64,000 nt of DNA from Amoebophrya sp. A120 (taxonomy: Eukaryota > Sar > Dinophyceae > Syndiniales > Amoebophryaceae), in assembly GCA_905178155.1 (NCBI GenBank), contig CAJINV010000004.1, positions 6,507,923-6,571,922 of the forward strand. The letters are read 5' to 3'. This document shows, in pieces, positions 36,201 through 48,200 of this stretch. A model generated the notes under the pieces. The model was given only the letters and a program-made list of their open reading frames with translations. It was not told where the DNA came from and searched no databases. Within the stretch, counting starts at the first letter, position 1. The number at the start of each line of letters is the position of its first letter. The position numbers were made by a program, and so were the translations under genes.

Positions 36201-39200
36201 GGCCAGCTGGCCGGCTTTGTGGCCTTGGGTTTTCGGGAAGGCTTGCCAAACTTGCAAAAATTTTTTAGGTTTTTCCTTTTTGAAGATTCCCCGCCTTCGC
36301 ATTACGTACGAACGGCCAAGCTGTGGCCCCGGGGCTTCGCGCCATAACCGGAGAAGCAAGAGACGGCCGGAGCGGGGCACGGCTGGCCAACTCGACGACT
36401 TTCTTGGTGGCCTTGGGCTTTCGGGCGGGCCGGCTTTTTCAAAATTCCCCGCGGTCTCATTACCTGCGACCTCGGGGCTTCGCGCGATAGCCGGAGAGGC
36501 AAGGAACAGCGCGTGGCAAGGTGGGCCAGCTGGACGGCTTTACGGCCTTGGGTTTTCGGAAAACAAACCGCGTCAAACCTGCAAAGGCTCGGCCTTTCTC
36601 GGAAAGCACAGAAACCCTTCACCCTTTTTCAAGATTTCCCGCGCTCGCTTTACCTGCGGCCAAAATTCGCGCGGCGCGCGAGAGCCGGAGAGGCGCGGGG
36701 CAGAGAGAGCGGGGCAGGGCTGGCCAGCTTGGTGGCTTTGCAACCTTGAGCCTCCGGAGAAGCTGGCCGGCCAAGCTTGCAAGGTTTTCGCCAGTTTTTC
36801 CAAGGTTGCCCACTCCCGCCTTCGCACTACCTGCGAGCGGCCGGCCGAGATTAATGTGGCCGCGGGGCTTCGCGCGATAGCCGGAGAAGCAAGGAACAGA
36901 GCGGGGCAAGGCTGTTGAGCCCAAAAGACCCCTTCCTACATGCGCGCGAAATGAAGCGCAAAAGGAAGGCGAACAGCCGGCCAACTGCCGCCCCAATCGA
37001 TCAGGTTGCCACCTGTCGCCCTACGCCAATAATGCTTCCCGATCCAAGTCGTCAGCCGTCGCGCTACGTCAATTGCCTGAGCTAGGTGCCAGCGAGCCAA
37101 AAGCCTGGCAATGTGTACTGTAGCCGAAGACGATGGCGATCCGTGTTGCGCCACGAAGGGGAGAGCGCGCGCCCCATCTGAGCCCGCAGAGGAAAAAAAA
37201 AGAAAACCCCCGCGCCAAGAATCTGCCGACGGATTGCGCGGACTCTCCCGCGAAAGAGTTCGCAGAAACCCAACCCAAACGACCCTCCGAAAGGAACCTA
37301 ACCGCGTGCGATTTTGGCAAGCGGGCGGGGCAACATCGAGAACAAACCGGGCGGGGGCGTGTGAATCTTCCCGAACATCCCTGGCGGGCCTTCTCGAATT
37401 ATGCAGAGGGGGGCCCGAGCCTCCAGGCCTTGTCCTCTCGCATATTCCAAAAAGAATGCCGAAAATTCAGGGCGTGCGTTCCCGAATATTCAGGGCGGCG
37501 CGCCGAATATTCAGGGAGGGCGCTCCTTCTCGAATATTCAAGAAGGAACGCCGAGCACTCAGGGCGAACGTTCCCGAATATTCGAGGGGGAGTGCCGAAT
37601 ATTCAGGGGAAACGCCCTCCATTATTCAAGAAGGGACGCCGAATATTCCGGGAGAATGCTCTCCAATATTCAAGAAGGAGCGCCGAATATTCAGGGCGGC
37701 CGTTCTCCAATATTCGAGAAGGCGCGCCGAATATTCAGGGAGGGCGTTCTCGAATACCCAAGGGGGCGCGCCGAATATTCGGCGGGAATATTTTCACTCC
37801 AAGACCCGAGAAGGCGCGCCGAACATTCGGGGAGAATATTCTCGAACAGCCAAGGGGGAACGCCGAATATTCCAGAAGGCACGCCGACCGAATATGCATG
37901 CAGGGCAAAAAGCGCTCGCGAATATTCAAGGAGGAACGCCGAAAAGAATACTCCGCGCGAATATTCTTGCAGACAGAGTCAAGGGGGTGCGGCGAATATT
38001 CACGGCGGGCATTCTCGTATATTCACGGGCTAGATCGGGCCGAATATTCAGGGAGGACGTTTCCAGTTATTTCAGGGACGCTGCCGAATAGTCAGGGCGG
38101 GCATTCTCGAATATTCAGGGAGCAAGTTCCCCAATATTCCAGAAGGGGCGCCGAAGTTTCGGGGAGGATATTCTCGAATCAATAGCCGAGGGGGAGTGCC
38201 TGCCGAAGGAATAGTCGGCGAGAAAGTTCTCCAATATTCAAGAAGGGGCGCCGAATATTCAGGGATAATGTTTCTCCAATGTGGCGCCAACAGGTGAAGG
38301 CGACCGGTGGAGGTGACAGGCGACGGCGACAGTTGAAGGCGACAGGCAACGGCGACAGGTGAAGGCACAAACAGGCGACGGCGGCAGGTGAAGGCGACAG
38401 GCGAGGCGACAGGCGAAACGACAGGCGAAACGACAGGCGAAACGACAGGCGAAACGACAGGCGAATAAACGACAGGCCAAAGGCCGCAACTTTTCATGCG
38501 GTTCCACACCAGCAGCAGCACCAAAAAAAAAAATGGGCTATGTACTTCCGCGAGCAAGACAGTAGCTCTGTTATTTTTTTCCACGTGCATAAAAATAATT
38601 CTGGTTTTTCGGATATCGATGCAGTCTGGTTATTTTTTGCAGATGAGTAAAAATAAAAGCGCCGGCTTTTTCTTCTCGGAAATAAGTGGCTCGCTGGCTT
38701 TTTTTTGTTGCTGCTGCTGGTGCGGAACCGCATGGGAAGTTGCCACTTTTGGCCTGTCGCCGTCGCCTGTCGCTTCGCCTCTCCTTTCGCCTGTCGTTTC
38801 GCCTCTCCTTTCGCCTGTCGTCTCACCTGTCGCCGTCGCCTCTCGTCCTCACCTGTCAGATCAATTTACTCACGCGCATGAAGTAGTTTTTTTTTCGGAT
38901 AAGAATAAAAAAAGATTAATTATTTTTTGCACGTGAATGAAAGTGAAAGAGTTGCTTTTTTCTTGTCGAAAGTCAGCAGCTCTTTTATTTATTTCTTTGC
39001 TTTGAATGATGACGCTGCTTGCGCGGAACCGCATGAGAAGTTGCCACTTTTGGCCTGTCGTTGTCGCCTGTCGTTTCGCCTCTCGTTTCGCCTGTCGTTT
39101 CGCCTCTCCTTTCGCCTGTCGTTTCGCCTCTCGCCGTCACCTGTCGCCGTCACTTCTCGTCTGGGGTATGTGATTACAGAGCCCGGAAGTCAAGCAATAT

Positions 39201-42200
39201 AAATATTAATGCCCTCTCCGCGTAGCAAAAATCGCATTCCCTTTGCTGCTCATGCAATACAGATTGGCTCAAGCAGAGTAGTCATTTTGGCTCAAGCAGA
39301 GTAGTCGAAGTAAGAAGAGTAGCTGTAAAAAAAAAAAAAAACACCACGTTGCCACAAGTAGTCAAATAGAGCAGTTCAGCTTGAGTAGTGTTAGCAGTGC
39401 AAACAGCGAAACAAGATCTCGTAGACCGGCAGTACAGAAACCTCCAGGTTCCCTCCAGGCGAGCGGATCATTACGGAGACAGGCAGCATATCACGACGTC
39501 GCAGTTACACGAAATCAGAGGATCAGAAATGACGTCGTTGTTGATGCCGGATAACGACGAAAGCGCAAAGGAGACAGGAGCAGTGGGAATGCTGCAAATT
39601 GTCCTTGGCGAGCGGGCCCTGATCCTGGATGCAGAGGGTCTGAGCCAGTTTGTGGTGGCTTCTACTCTCATCAGAGAAATGGAATCCAACGCGGCGGAGG
39701 AATACCCAATCAGGGTAACGCTACCAGTAGCCTGCGCGTCTCCGGGAAGAACGGACAAGGAAAACCGACACTACGACGACATTGTCCTGTCGAGGGTTCA
39801 CGAACTTGCAGGCGGGAACCTAGCAGGCACGCGCAGCGACCGCCGCCCGGACGGGAGAAAGGAACTGGCCAGCTACCACAGGATCAGGAACAAGGCGACG
39901 CAGGACAAGGACACATCGACACTGAGACAACTAGGTTTTGCAGCGGTTGCGGCGGACTTTCTCGGCCTTATCTGCGTCCAGGAGCTAGGGCTGGACATAT
40001 GGCAGATAGCACGAGTAAACGGCCACATCAGTTTCGCCAACACCATCCTCCCGTATGTGGCGGAAGCCAGCCCAGCCCTCTTCCGCTGCTTTCTCCTAGG
40101 ACCAGATAGAGAGAGACGGGAAGTGAGGCAGGCGAGCCGCAAAGAAGTAATTTTCATGAAAAAGGCAGAAGCAGCAAAGCAGGACGAAGCACTGTACGTA
40201 GCAACGCTTCTCGACTACGAATGCCGTTGTGGAAATCGCAGCGACAGCTTCCCCCGCCTAGCCGACAGCAGCTGCCTATACTGCACGCTACATGGTATCA
40301 AACTGCTGCTGGAACTCCACGTGCTGCTGCAAGTGGATTACGAAGATGCAGCCCACCTCGTGTCGGAGCGCGCATCTCGCCTAGCTACCTACAAAGTCGG
40401 CCGCCTCAACAACACACCAAGGCGTCAGGCCTCACACGTCATCATCCCGCAGGACTACCGGCACACCACGCGCCTAGAATTTGCACTCGAAACCCTGCTT
40501 ACCGAAGACGGCCACATCAACCTAGGAAAAATCCCGGGGGCAGAGGGAGTGGGCCTCCCCTGGCCATTCCCGATAATCAAGACCTTCTCCGCTCAGAACG
40601 AGATCGGTTTCGCGTGGATAATGAGCCCGTCGAAGCCTTACAACATAATGGCTCCACGCATGTACGAGCTCCCCTTCTCCCCTCCCCCGCACCCGGCGAG
40701 CACCACGCTACCAAAAATCAACCCGAAAGTGTTGCTCCCGATGGGGAAAAAGGAGCTCCGAGCACCGATAGCGGCGGACAGGATCTGCTTGCGACACATC
40801 GAGAACTTGAATGTAGGAGAACTAGCGGAGCACCAAAAACTCCTGGACGAAGCAGAAGGAATCCGAATAAGTGGTGAGACAGTCGATGCCTACCCGTGCC
40901 TTCGGTTCCCAGGCCTGCTAAAAGAGGTGATGGCGTCCAGGATGATGGAAACCAGCATCAGCTGTGACCACGACAATGGCGCAACGGCATTCGGCCTTTG
41001 CGCAGAATGCCTGCACGAGGAGGCGATGACAGCTATGCGCTTCATCAGTGGCGAGGGACTATCGGCGGATATCATGTGTCAACTAGTCGATGACACCAAT
41101 GCGGGTGCCTTCCTGCTACATGCGGAAAAACGACGCAAGGCGAGCCGCAACAAACTGCTGGAAGCCATCAGGTCGGGGAAAGACCGCCCGTACGAGGACT
41201 TCCTGAACTACCAGGCCACGATCTGGCAGCCGTACCTCCACCAAAGTATGACGATCACGAGAATGGGGCTAGGCCTGGTCTGGGCACATAGCCGCAGCGG
41301 GTACCCGACACTCGGGCTGAACGTACCGGACCGCTGGGTAAGGTCAACCCGGGAGAACGTGGAGAGCTTCATGATGAAGCACGACGAATATGGATTGAAC
41401 GACAAGGACTCGGCGGTGCAGTACAGCATGTTCCTGGAGCGCTACCGGGAAGACGACAACTGGGAAGTTCAGGCGCAAAATAGAAGAGTGGATGAGATGA
41501 AACTGATCAGGCTCGCATGAATCGAATAAATTGTGCTTTTTCTGATATCGATGCTTCAACATTTTCCCGCGAGCAGCGCTAGTGTTGGTGATGATAACTC
41601 GTATCACCCCCATTACAAATCTGGCTCCCACCCGCAGCGGTGGAGCAGGGGTAGTGCTGTGGTCGTGCAGTACAGTGAACGGTTCTGGTGCGTGGGTGCT
41701 CTCTCCGCACTCACAATTCCTCTTTGTCCGGCCTTTCTAGATCCGCATTGTGTCATGTTCTGTTCGCTCAGGCCGGAGCCGGGAGCTACTGCTCACAGCG
41801 GGCTGGCATGGACTAGTTAGACTAGTCTTCCCCGCAAAATTCCTGATCAGATCTGCAAAGAAACAGCGGTAAGTTAAACAGATACCACTATTTATAAGAA
41901 ATCACGAAGACAACAAATAGTGGCCCACTTTTCTATCTTGCACTGAGCCGAACCACCCACCAGCAGCGCCAGCACGATAAACAAGGAAGAAAATGGAAGT
42001 GGTAGAAACGGGCTCCCCAGCATGCGGAGACGGCGACGGAGATAACCTGCGCCTAGTTCTGGGCACGCGGACAGCGATTTTTCAGGAGGAGGAGCTGGAG
42101 CTATTGGCATTGGCGTCGCCACACATATCAACGCTAATCGACATCGCGGATGGAGAGCGACCGGTGCAGGTTATCCTCCCTAACAACATCAGTGACGATC

Positions 42201-45200
42201 AAGACGACGCCAACCTCGCCGCCATCCTGAGCCTCATCTTTGACATGGCGGGGGGCAATCTCAGCGGTTTCGGTGAGGAGAGGCTTCCAAACGGTGATCA
42301 GGAAGCGGAAAGGTGGAAACTAAGATTTGATAACGAAATGCACAAGCGACAGGATAGAAGACAGGCGGGGCTGGCCGTGCTAGCGAAGTCGCTCGCAGCG
42401 GCAGACTTCCTCGGTCTAAAGTGCGTCCCCAACCTGGAGGAATTCCTATGGAGCGAGGCGATCCTCAACTCCCACCAAAAATACGCACACACGATATTCC
42501 CCCATATCTCGCGGACCAACGCATTCCTCCACGAAGCCATCCTCCTGGGCCCGGACAAGGAGTCACGGACCGCCCGCCAGTCCGATCGGAAAAAAGAGGT
42601 GTATGCTACGGCGGCCCCGGCTATCAACCAGGACGAAGCAATCTACAAAATGGTGGGTCTCGACAAAGAATGTAGTTGCACGGTGTATTCTAATCCGTTA
42701 GGCCGTCCACACCTGGCAGGAGGGAAATGTGTGCCCTGTGCAGTCTACGGCACCGCATCTATGCTGGAGTTAATGCTACTTCTGGATCAAGACTACGAGA
42801 CGGTCGCCAACATGATTTCACGAGAAGCGGGGCGCATAGCATCATATAAAGCGGACCGACTGCACGGCACCTACCGGTGTTACCCGCTAGAGGAGCGGGA
42901 TCCCCAAGAACCACGCTTGTACACGCAGGCGGAATACGCGCTGGATGCCCTTACCTCCTGCGAGGGTCACCTGGCAGTAGGAAAAGTCGAGGGATCACCC
43001 CTCATTGGCCTGCAATGGCCACTCCCGATCATCCGCACCTGGAACAGGAATTCCTGCCGCGAATTCGGCTGGGCTAAAGGAAAGAACATGGCGTATCATG
43101 CGACGGCAGGTACCGACGGGGTGCCACTCGAGGCTCGCTTCCACAGCTCAACGGGGCGCCAGGCCACGGAGGGCTCGTCAAGGGACGTAGACCGCCTAGC
43201 CAGATTCGGGAACTTCTGCCCCTTGATCCTCCTCCCGAAAATCACGCCATCCCCCAGCCCACTGCTAGTCACTCTTCAAGACCAGATGATGGGTGATTCA
43301 CACGGAGCAGCGAGGATGGCACAGGCAGTTGCCACCCACCCGGCGCTTGGGCAGCCCGGATTAATCCAAGAACTGGTCCTGCAGCAACTACACATCCGAA
43401 ACCCGACGTGCGACCACGACACGTTCAAAACAAAATTCGGCCTCTGTCGCCAGTGCCTGGAAGACGGGGCAAGAGCAGCAATGAGCATGCTCAGCGGCGA
43501 AAGCATGACAGCCGAAATCCTGTGCGAAGCGGTGGGAGATACGGTGGCTCCGGGAGTTCTGGCGCTGGCAAGATCAAACCGCAGGTCAACACGGCGTGCC
43601 CTCGTGGACGCAACCAGGAGCGGGTCCCAGGAAGCCTACAACTACTTCTTCGAGGAGCAGGAAAAACTCCCGCAATACCCGCTACAACCGGGGATGGGAA
43701 TCACCCGCATGGGCCTAGGTTTAATCTGGGCGCACGGGCGCAGTGGCTACCCGATGGAGTGGCTCCTTGTAATGAACAAATGGCTCAGAGGAACAGAAGA
43801 AGACGTCGCAGAATTTCTACGGCAACATGAGGAGCTCGACCTCCGATACTCGGGGATAGAGCATCAATACAGCAGGCTAGTTAACCTCCACAGAGGACGG
43901 ATCCATGCAAACAGTCAGATTCAAGAAGAAAAAGTGGATGAATTAAAACTAATTACATGCCAGTGAAAGTTACGGGAGCCCTGTAGATACACAGCAAAGG
44001 CTCAGCAAAAAAACAGGGATAAAAGATAAACAGAAAGTTAGTCACGTGTCGCGCTGATGAAAAAAAGGAAGACGCGCAGCACAACACAAAGGACGTTCGC
44101 TGCGCAGCAATCTGTTCCAAGAAGCACACCTACTGCCCGATTAATGCTATCCCCCATTCCGCGGCCTGGAGGGTTTTTTGCATGTCTTCGTCCTGGGGCC
44201 GCCTGCACTTCTGCTGTCGGGTGATATCAGTGCCTCTGCCCTGCTGTCGTTGCGGGCAGTCTCGGGCACCCACGACGGTGTCCGGTCCCGGGCCGGCCCC
44301 GTGGGTAATCTTGTATGTCTTTGTGCTTCTTGCAAGCACGTTCCAGCTCCTCCAGCTGGCACCAGCCCGCCAGGTCGTCTCGTCCGTGTTTGCAGCTCGA
44401 ATGAGCTCGGCGCTAGTGCGCAAGGTTTTGTAAATCAGGAGTGGGGGAACTAGCGGGGTGATCAGAGCCCGGAGTGGCGGTGGATCTTGTAATGCGGGTC
44501 TGGCAAGAAGAGCATCAACCAAACAAAATGAAATATATGGTGTGTAATGCAGGCCGGACAGGAGATGCACAAGCTAAGAGAATCAGTAGTGCGTCAAGGC
44601 TAGGAAAGCCAGCCGACTAAAACTAACGTGAGCTACGATCGCAATAGTTAGAAAAAAAAAAAAGAAAAAAAGCTCCCTGAAAAAAAATATATATGCAACA
44701 CACAAGTAGTCCACTTTTTCTGATATGAATCGCTGAACTCGGGGCAGAAGCAGCCTAGGAGAAAAGGCAGATCGGAGTGCGCCGCGTTTCGCTACGGGCA
44801 GTAAGAGTGGCAGTGATATCGAAAGCAGGATCCCGAACTTCAGCCACATGCTGAAAATCCGACACGGTAGGAACGCGAACCAAGTCAGCGACCGTGACAT
44901 CACATCAAAAAGGGGAGTCGAAACGGCTAACCTCCTCCACCGCAGGTACCCGCTGTATCACAATGCAGAGGAATTACCAGGGGGCAATGAAGCAGGGATC
45001 AACCAAGCCCCACAACCGCCTCAACACAAAGAGCTCCCGGAGGAGCTACTGGCGGCAGCCAGCCCGTACAAAATCACGTTGGAGCCAGCCCTTCTCCCAA
45101 GCGGCCACCGCCTATTCCCGGTGAGGGTATTTGAAAGACTACCGAAGAGATGGGCGAACTGGCTTGAAGCCGCGCACGGAGCCGGTCTTCTCGTGGAGAT

Positions 45201-48200
45201 CGGACTGCACTGCATGTCGGAGATGTCGCGCATCACTAATGCGGAGCTAACTGCGAACCGCACGGCAGGAAAGCCAAAGGTGGGATGCGCGCAGTGGGAA
45301 AACCAGCTTTCAACACTGATCAGGAACTACCTCCAGAAAACAGCAGGAAAGGGCTGGCCCACGAAGCAAGCGAAAAAAGAGGAAGTGGCTGCTGGGATCT
45401 GGATGACCACCGGGAAAATATGGGATGATCAAGAGCGCCGATACCGCAACACGCAGATCAAGCCGAGCGATCTGACAATGCTGCGATGCTGTGCAGAAGG
45501 CATAGCAATTAGAATGACTACGAGATCGGCCCTGGCGCAACCCCTCCCCCCAGCAGACATCCAAGTCTTCTCGCAGTCCCAATCACAATCAGCAACGTCA
45601 AAACAACTTCTCGGGATGAATGCGATAAAAAAGCGTGGGGGGCTGAAAATAGACGAAAAGCGACCGGCGGGACGGAACGTCAGATCGGACGGTGGCAGCA
45701 CCGTCTCCGGACCTCCGCGGGAATGGAAGTCGCAATCAACAAGTACTCGCTGGAAAAAGGAGATGCAAAGCGAGGAAAATCGTCGGGCAGGTGAGTTTCT
45801 GTGCTGCGCCCCGCGTCGCACAATCGATGAAACTTTTGCCGATGAGACAATAAGCGAGCTAGTTTGCGAGCAATGCACAGCACGTGCAGAGGAATTACTA
45901 ACCAGCATCCCCCACCGGGAACGTGTCGTCCACCCGCATGCCCTGGGCTTCCTCGCGATTGTCGAATATCCAAAGAAAGGAGTCGATCCAGCTCAAGGTC
46001 CCGCACTCTATATCCGCATTCCAATACCTGACTCCGCGGCGCGTGACTACGTAAGTCAGGAATGGAGCTGCACAAGATGCCCATGGACGGGCAGCCTGGC
46101 TCAATCCCTCCAGCACGTGTACCTCTGTGTGGCGGGCCGGGCGGCTCACGCGTCACAAATGCATATCCAGATAGCGGCGGATAACCTCAGGATAGGCGAA
46201 AAACGACAGCACAGACAGGACCTAGCAAAAAGATCAGGCTACCTCCTCCCCACCACCAGCATCCGCTTAGAGCCGAAGTGGGCCCCCCCAGACCACAACT
46301 GGTCAAAGGGCAAGCCAATGATAGTCCATCTGGTGAACGCGGATGGCGCCCTAGTCAACAACCACATAGGTGTGGCGCTGGACTTGCTCCACAGCCAGGC
46401 GCTGATAGCGGTGGTGAGCGAGGCATCGATGAAAAAAGAGGAAGCAACTAGCATCTTGAAAGTCATGGACGAGATCACGCAGGGCCGGTACGACTGGCAC
46501 CGAGCAGACCGGTCGATCGCGGCAATAGCGCATGGTATCTCACCAAAAGCCAAAAAATGGACACCAGTACAGGGCGCTCCAAATATGCAGCTGGGATGCA
46601 TCGACACGGAGGTCATGCGGGGAGAAGCGGTTGTGGGGTACGTGTCCCCGGCGTACGCCACCAGGAAGAACGAGCACGCAGTGCTGGCAGGACTAGTGTC
46701 CTCACAGACGGTGCTGGTGGCGGGTGACCTCAACGTGACGGAAACTGCGTCCTCTCCAAGTAAATCGGCGGCTCACCTCAAGCAGAAACTACAGGCTGCC
46801 GGCATGAAATCAGCGCTGGAGGAAGCAGCAATAACCTTCCCGAGGGAAGGAACACAGCCGGACTTGCTCTTCTTCCGCCTCACGTCGGAGTCCCCGACTT
46901 CCCACCGCGTATATGTGGGGCCCAGCGCAAACAGGGAGCTATCAAACGCCTCCCATCATAACATCACGGCCATACTGGACCTCCCACCACCCCCGGAGGG
47001 CGAGGCAGATGAATCCCTCCCCGCGGAAGTGAACCCCGCGATCCAGGAAGCGAGATCGACGGCACACCGGGTGGTGAAGCTTACTGGTGCGAATCTCCGC
47101 CGGTCCTACGCATGGGAGAAAATCCCCCAAGTAAAACAAGCGGAGATCATAGAAGAAGTCTTGGGCGCAATCAAAGAAGGCTCCTTCACCTGGAAAACAG
47201 CATCAGAGGCGTGCCGAAAAAGGTGGAAAGCAAAAATTTCACCAGCTGCGTTCGAAGGATTCAAAACAGTCCTCCTAAAGAGCAATGGCCGTCTCTCCAC
47301 TAGCATCTCGGAAACAATGGAGTGCTTCCGCTCTCGCCTGCTGGACGGGAAGCCGGCAGGAGCAAAACGAACAAGGTGGGAAGCGGTGGCGGTCAACGAA
47401 TGGACAAAAGATCTAGCTGCGGCCTGCCCATCAAGGAAGTACCACATGAGCGAGGATCTGGTGATCCGGGTGCGAAAACGAATCAACAGTTCGTCTGCCC
47501 CGGGGATAGACGGCATTCCCCCTGCCTTCTACCTGGAGAATGATGAGCTAACGTCGGCGCTGGTCCACATGGCGGTGAACAAAATCAACAGCGGGGACAA
47601 GCTTCCATGGTCCAGGAAATTCCTCATAAAATGGCTCTTCAAAGCCGGGAAAGAAGGCGCGGTAAGAATCACTAAGGAATTCTTTCGGCCCATCAGCCTG
47701 ATCACATTAGGAGACAAAGTGCTGGAAGCGACGGTCCTGGAACTACTTCTGCCGGAGGTAGTCTGCTTCTCGGAAAACCTAGGATTCCAAAGAACCTGGT
47801 CCGCTCCCCTCGCCACGTACAGGGGCGTACACTTTTTAAAGGCGCAGAAAAAGGCGGGCCTCCCGTACGGTGCTGCACTAGTACGCGATGTAAAGGGCGG
47901 CTACGAGAACACCGACAAGAGCCGAGCGCTTTTAGCAATAGCCAGGAGGGGTGCGAGCAGCGAGCTGGTGCGCACAGTGGCAGACTGGTTCGAGGACAGG
48001 GCGATAGTAATAATAACAGACGGACATCTCAGTGAAGAACACAAAGTAGCTGATGTTTTAGGCCAAGGCACACTCAAATCCCCCATCCTCTTCCGGATCG
48101 ATTGCGAAATGGGCGCAGAAGACTGTGGACTAGTCAGCAAATCAAGTGTGTCACAAGACGAGGATGGCCTGGACGAATGGGCACGCCAGATGAACAACTT

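Larger units (their letters stand above)
31098..39208. repeat. Satellite-rich insert inside the introner
   Basis: 8.1 kb with no gene. Successive blocks: short GGCTTCGGCTTG-type repeats (about 31130-31220), a ~180-bp satellite (31.3-36.9 kb) with a CATAACGCG block inside it, a ~43-bp AATATT minisatellite (37.4-38.3 kb), and inverted GACAGGCGAAAC arrays (38.3-39.2 kb). Starts with a perfect short hairpin (GTGGGGAC..GTCCCCAC, about 31113-31131). Confidence 0.8.

Noticed and set aside
31269-36918. Many ORFs of 100-320 aa on both strands
   Set aside because: All read through the 180-bp satellite. The repeated peptides (such as RDSRRSKEQSGARLA) just mirror the DNA repeat.
37111-38185. Long overlapping ORFs (326 and 350 aa)
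   Set aside because: They are translations of a 43-bp minisatellite, open in all three frames at once, with no domain.
31340-38285. CRISPR-like regular repeats
   Set aside because: Units are tandem, with no unique spacers, in a eukaryotic intron; no cas-like gene.
44130-44570. 146-aa minus-strand ORF in the LINE spacer
   Set aside because: Antisense to the spacer, no domain; chance frame.
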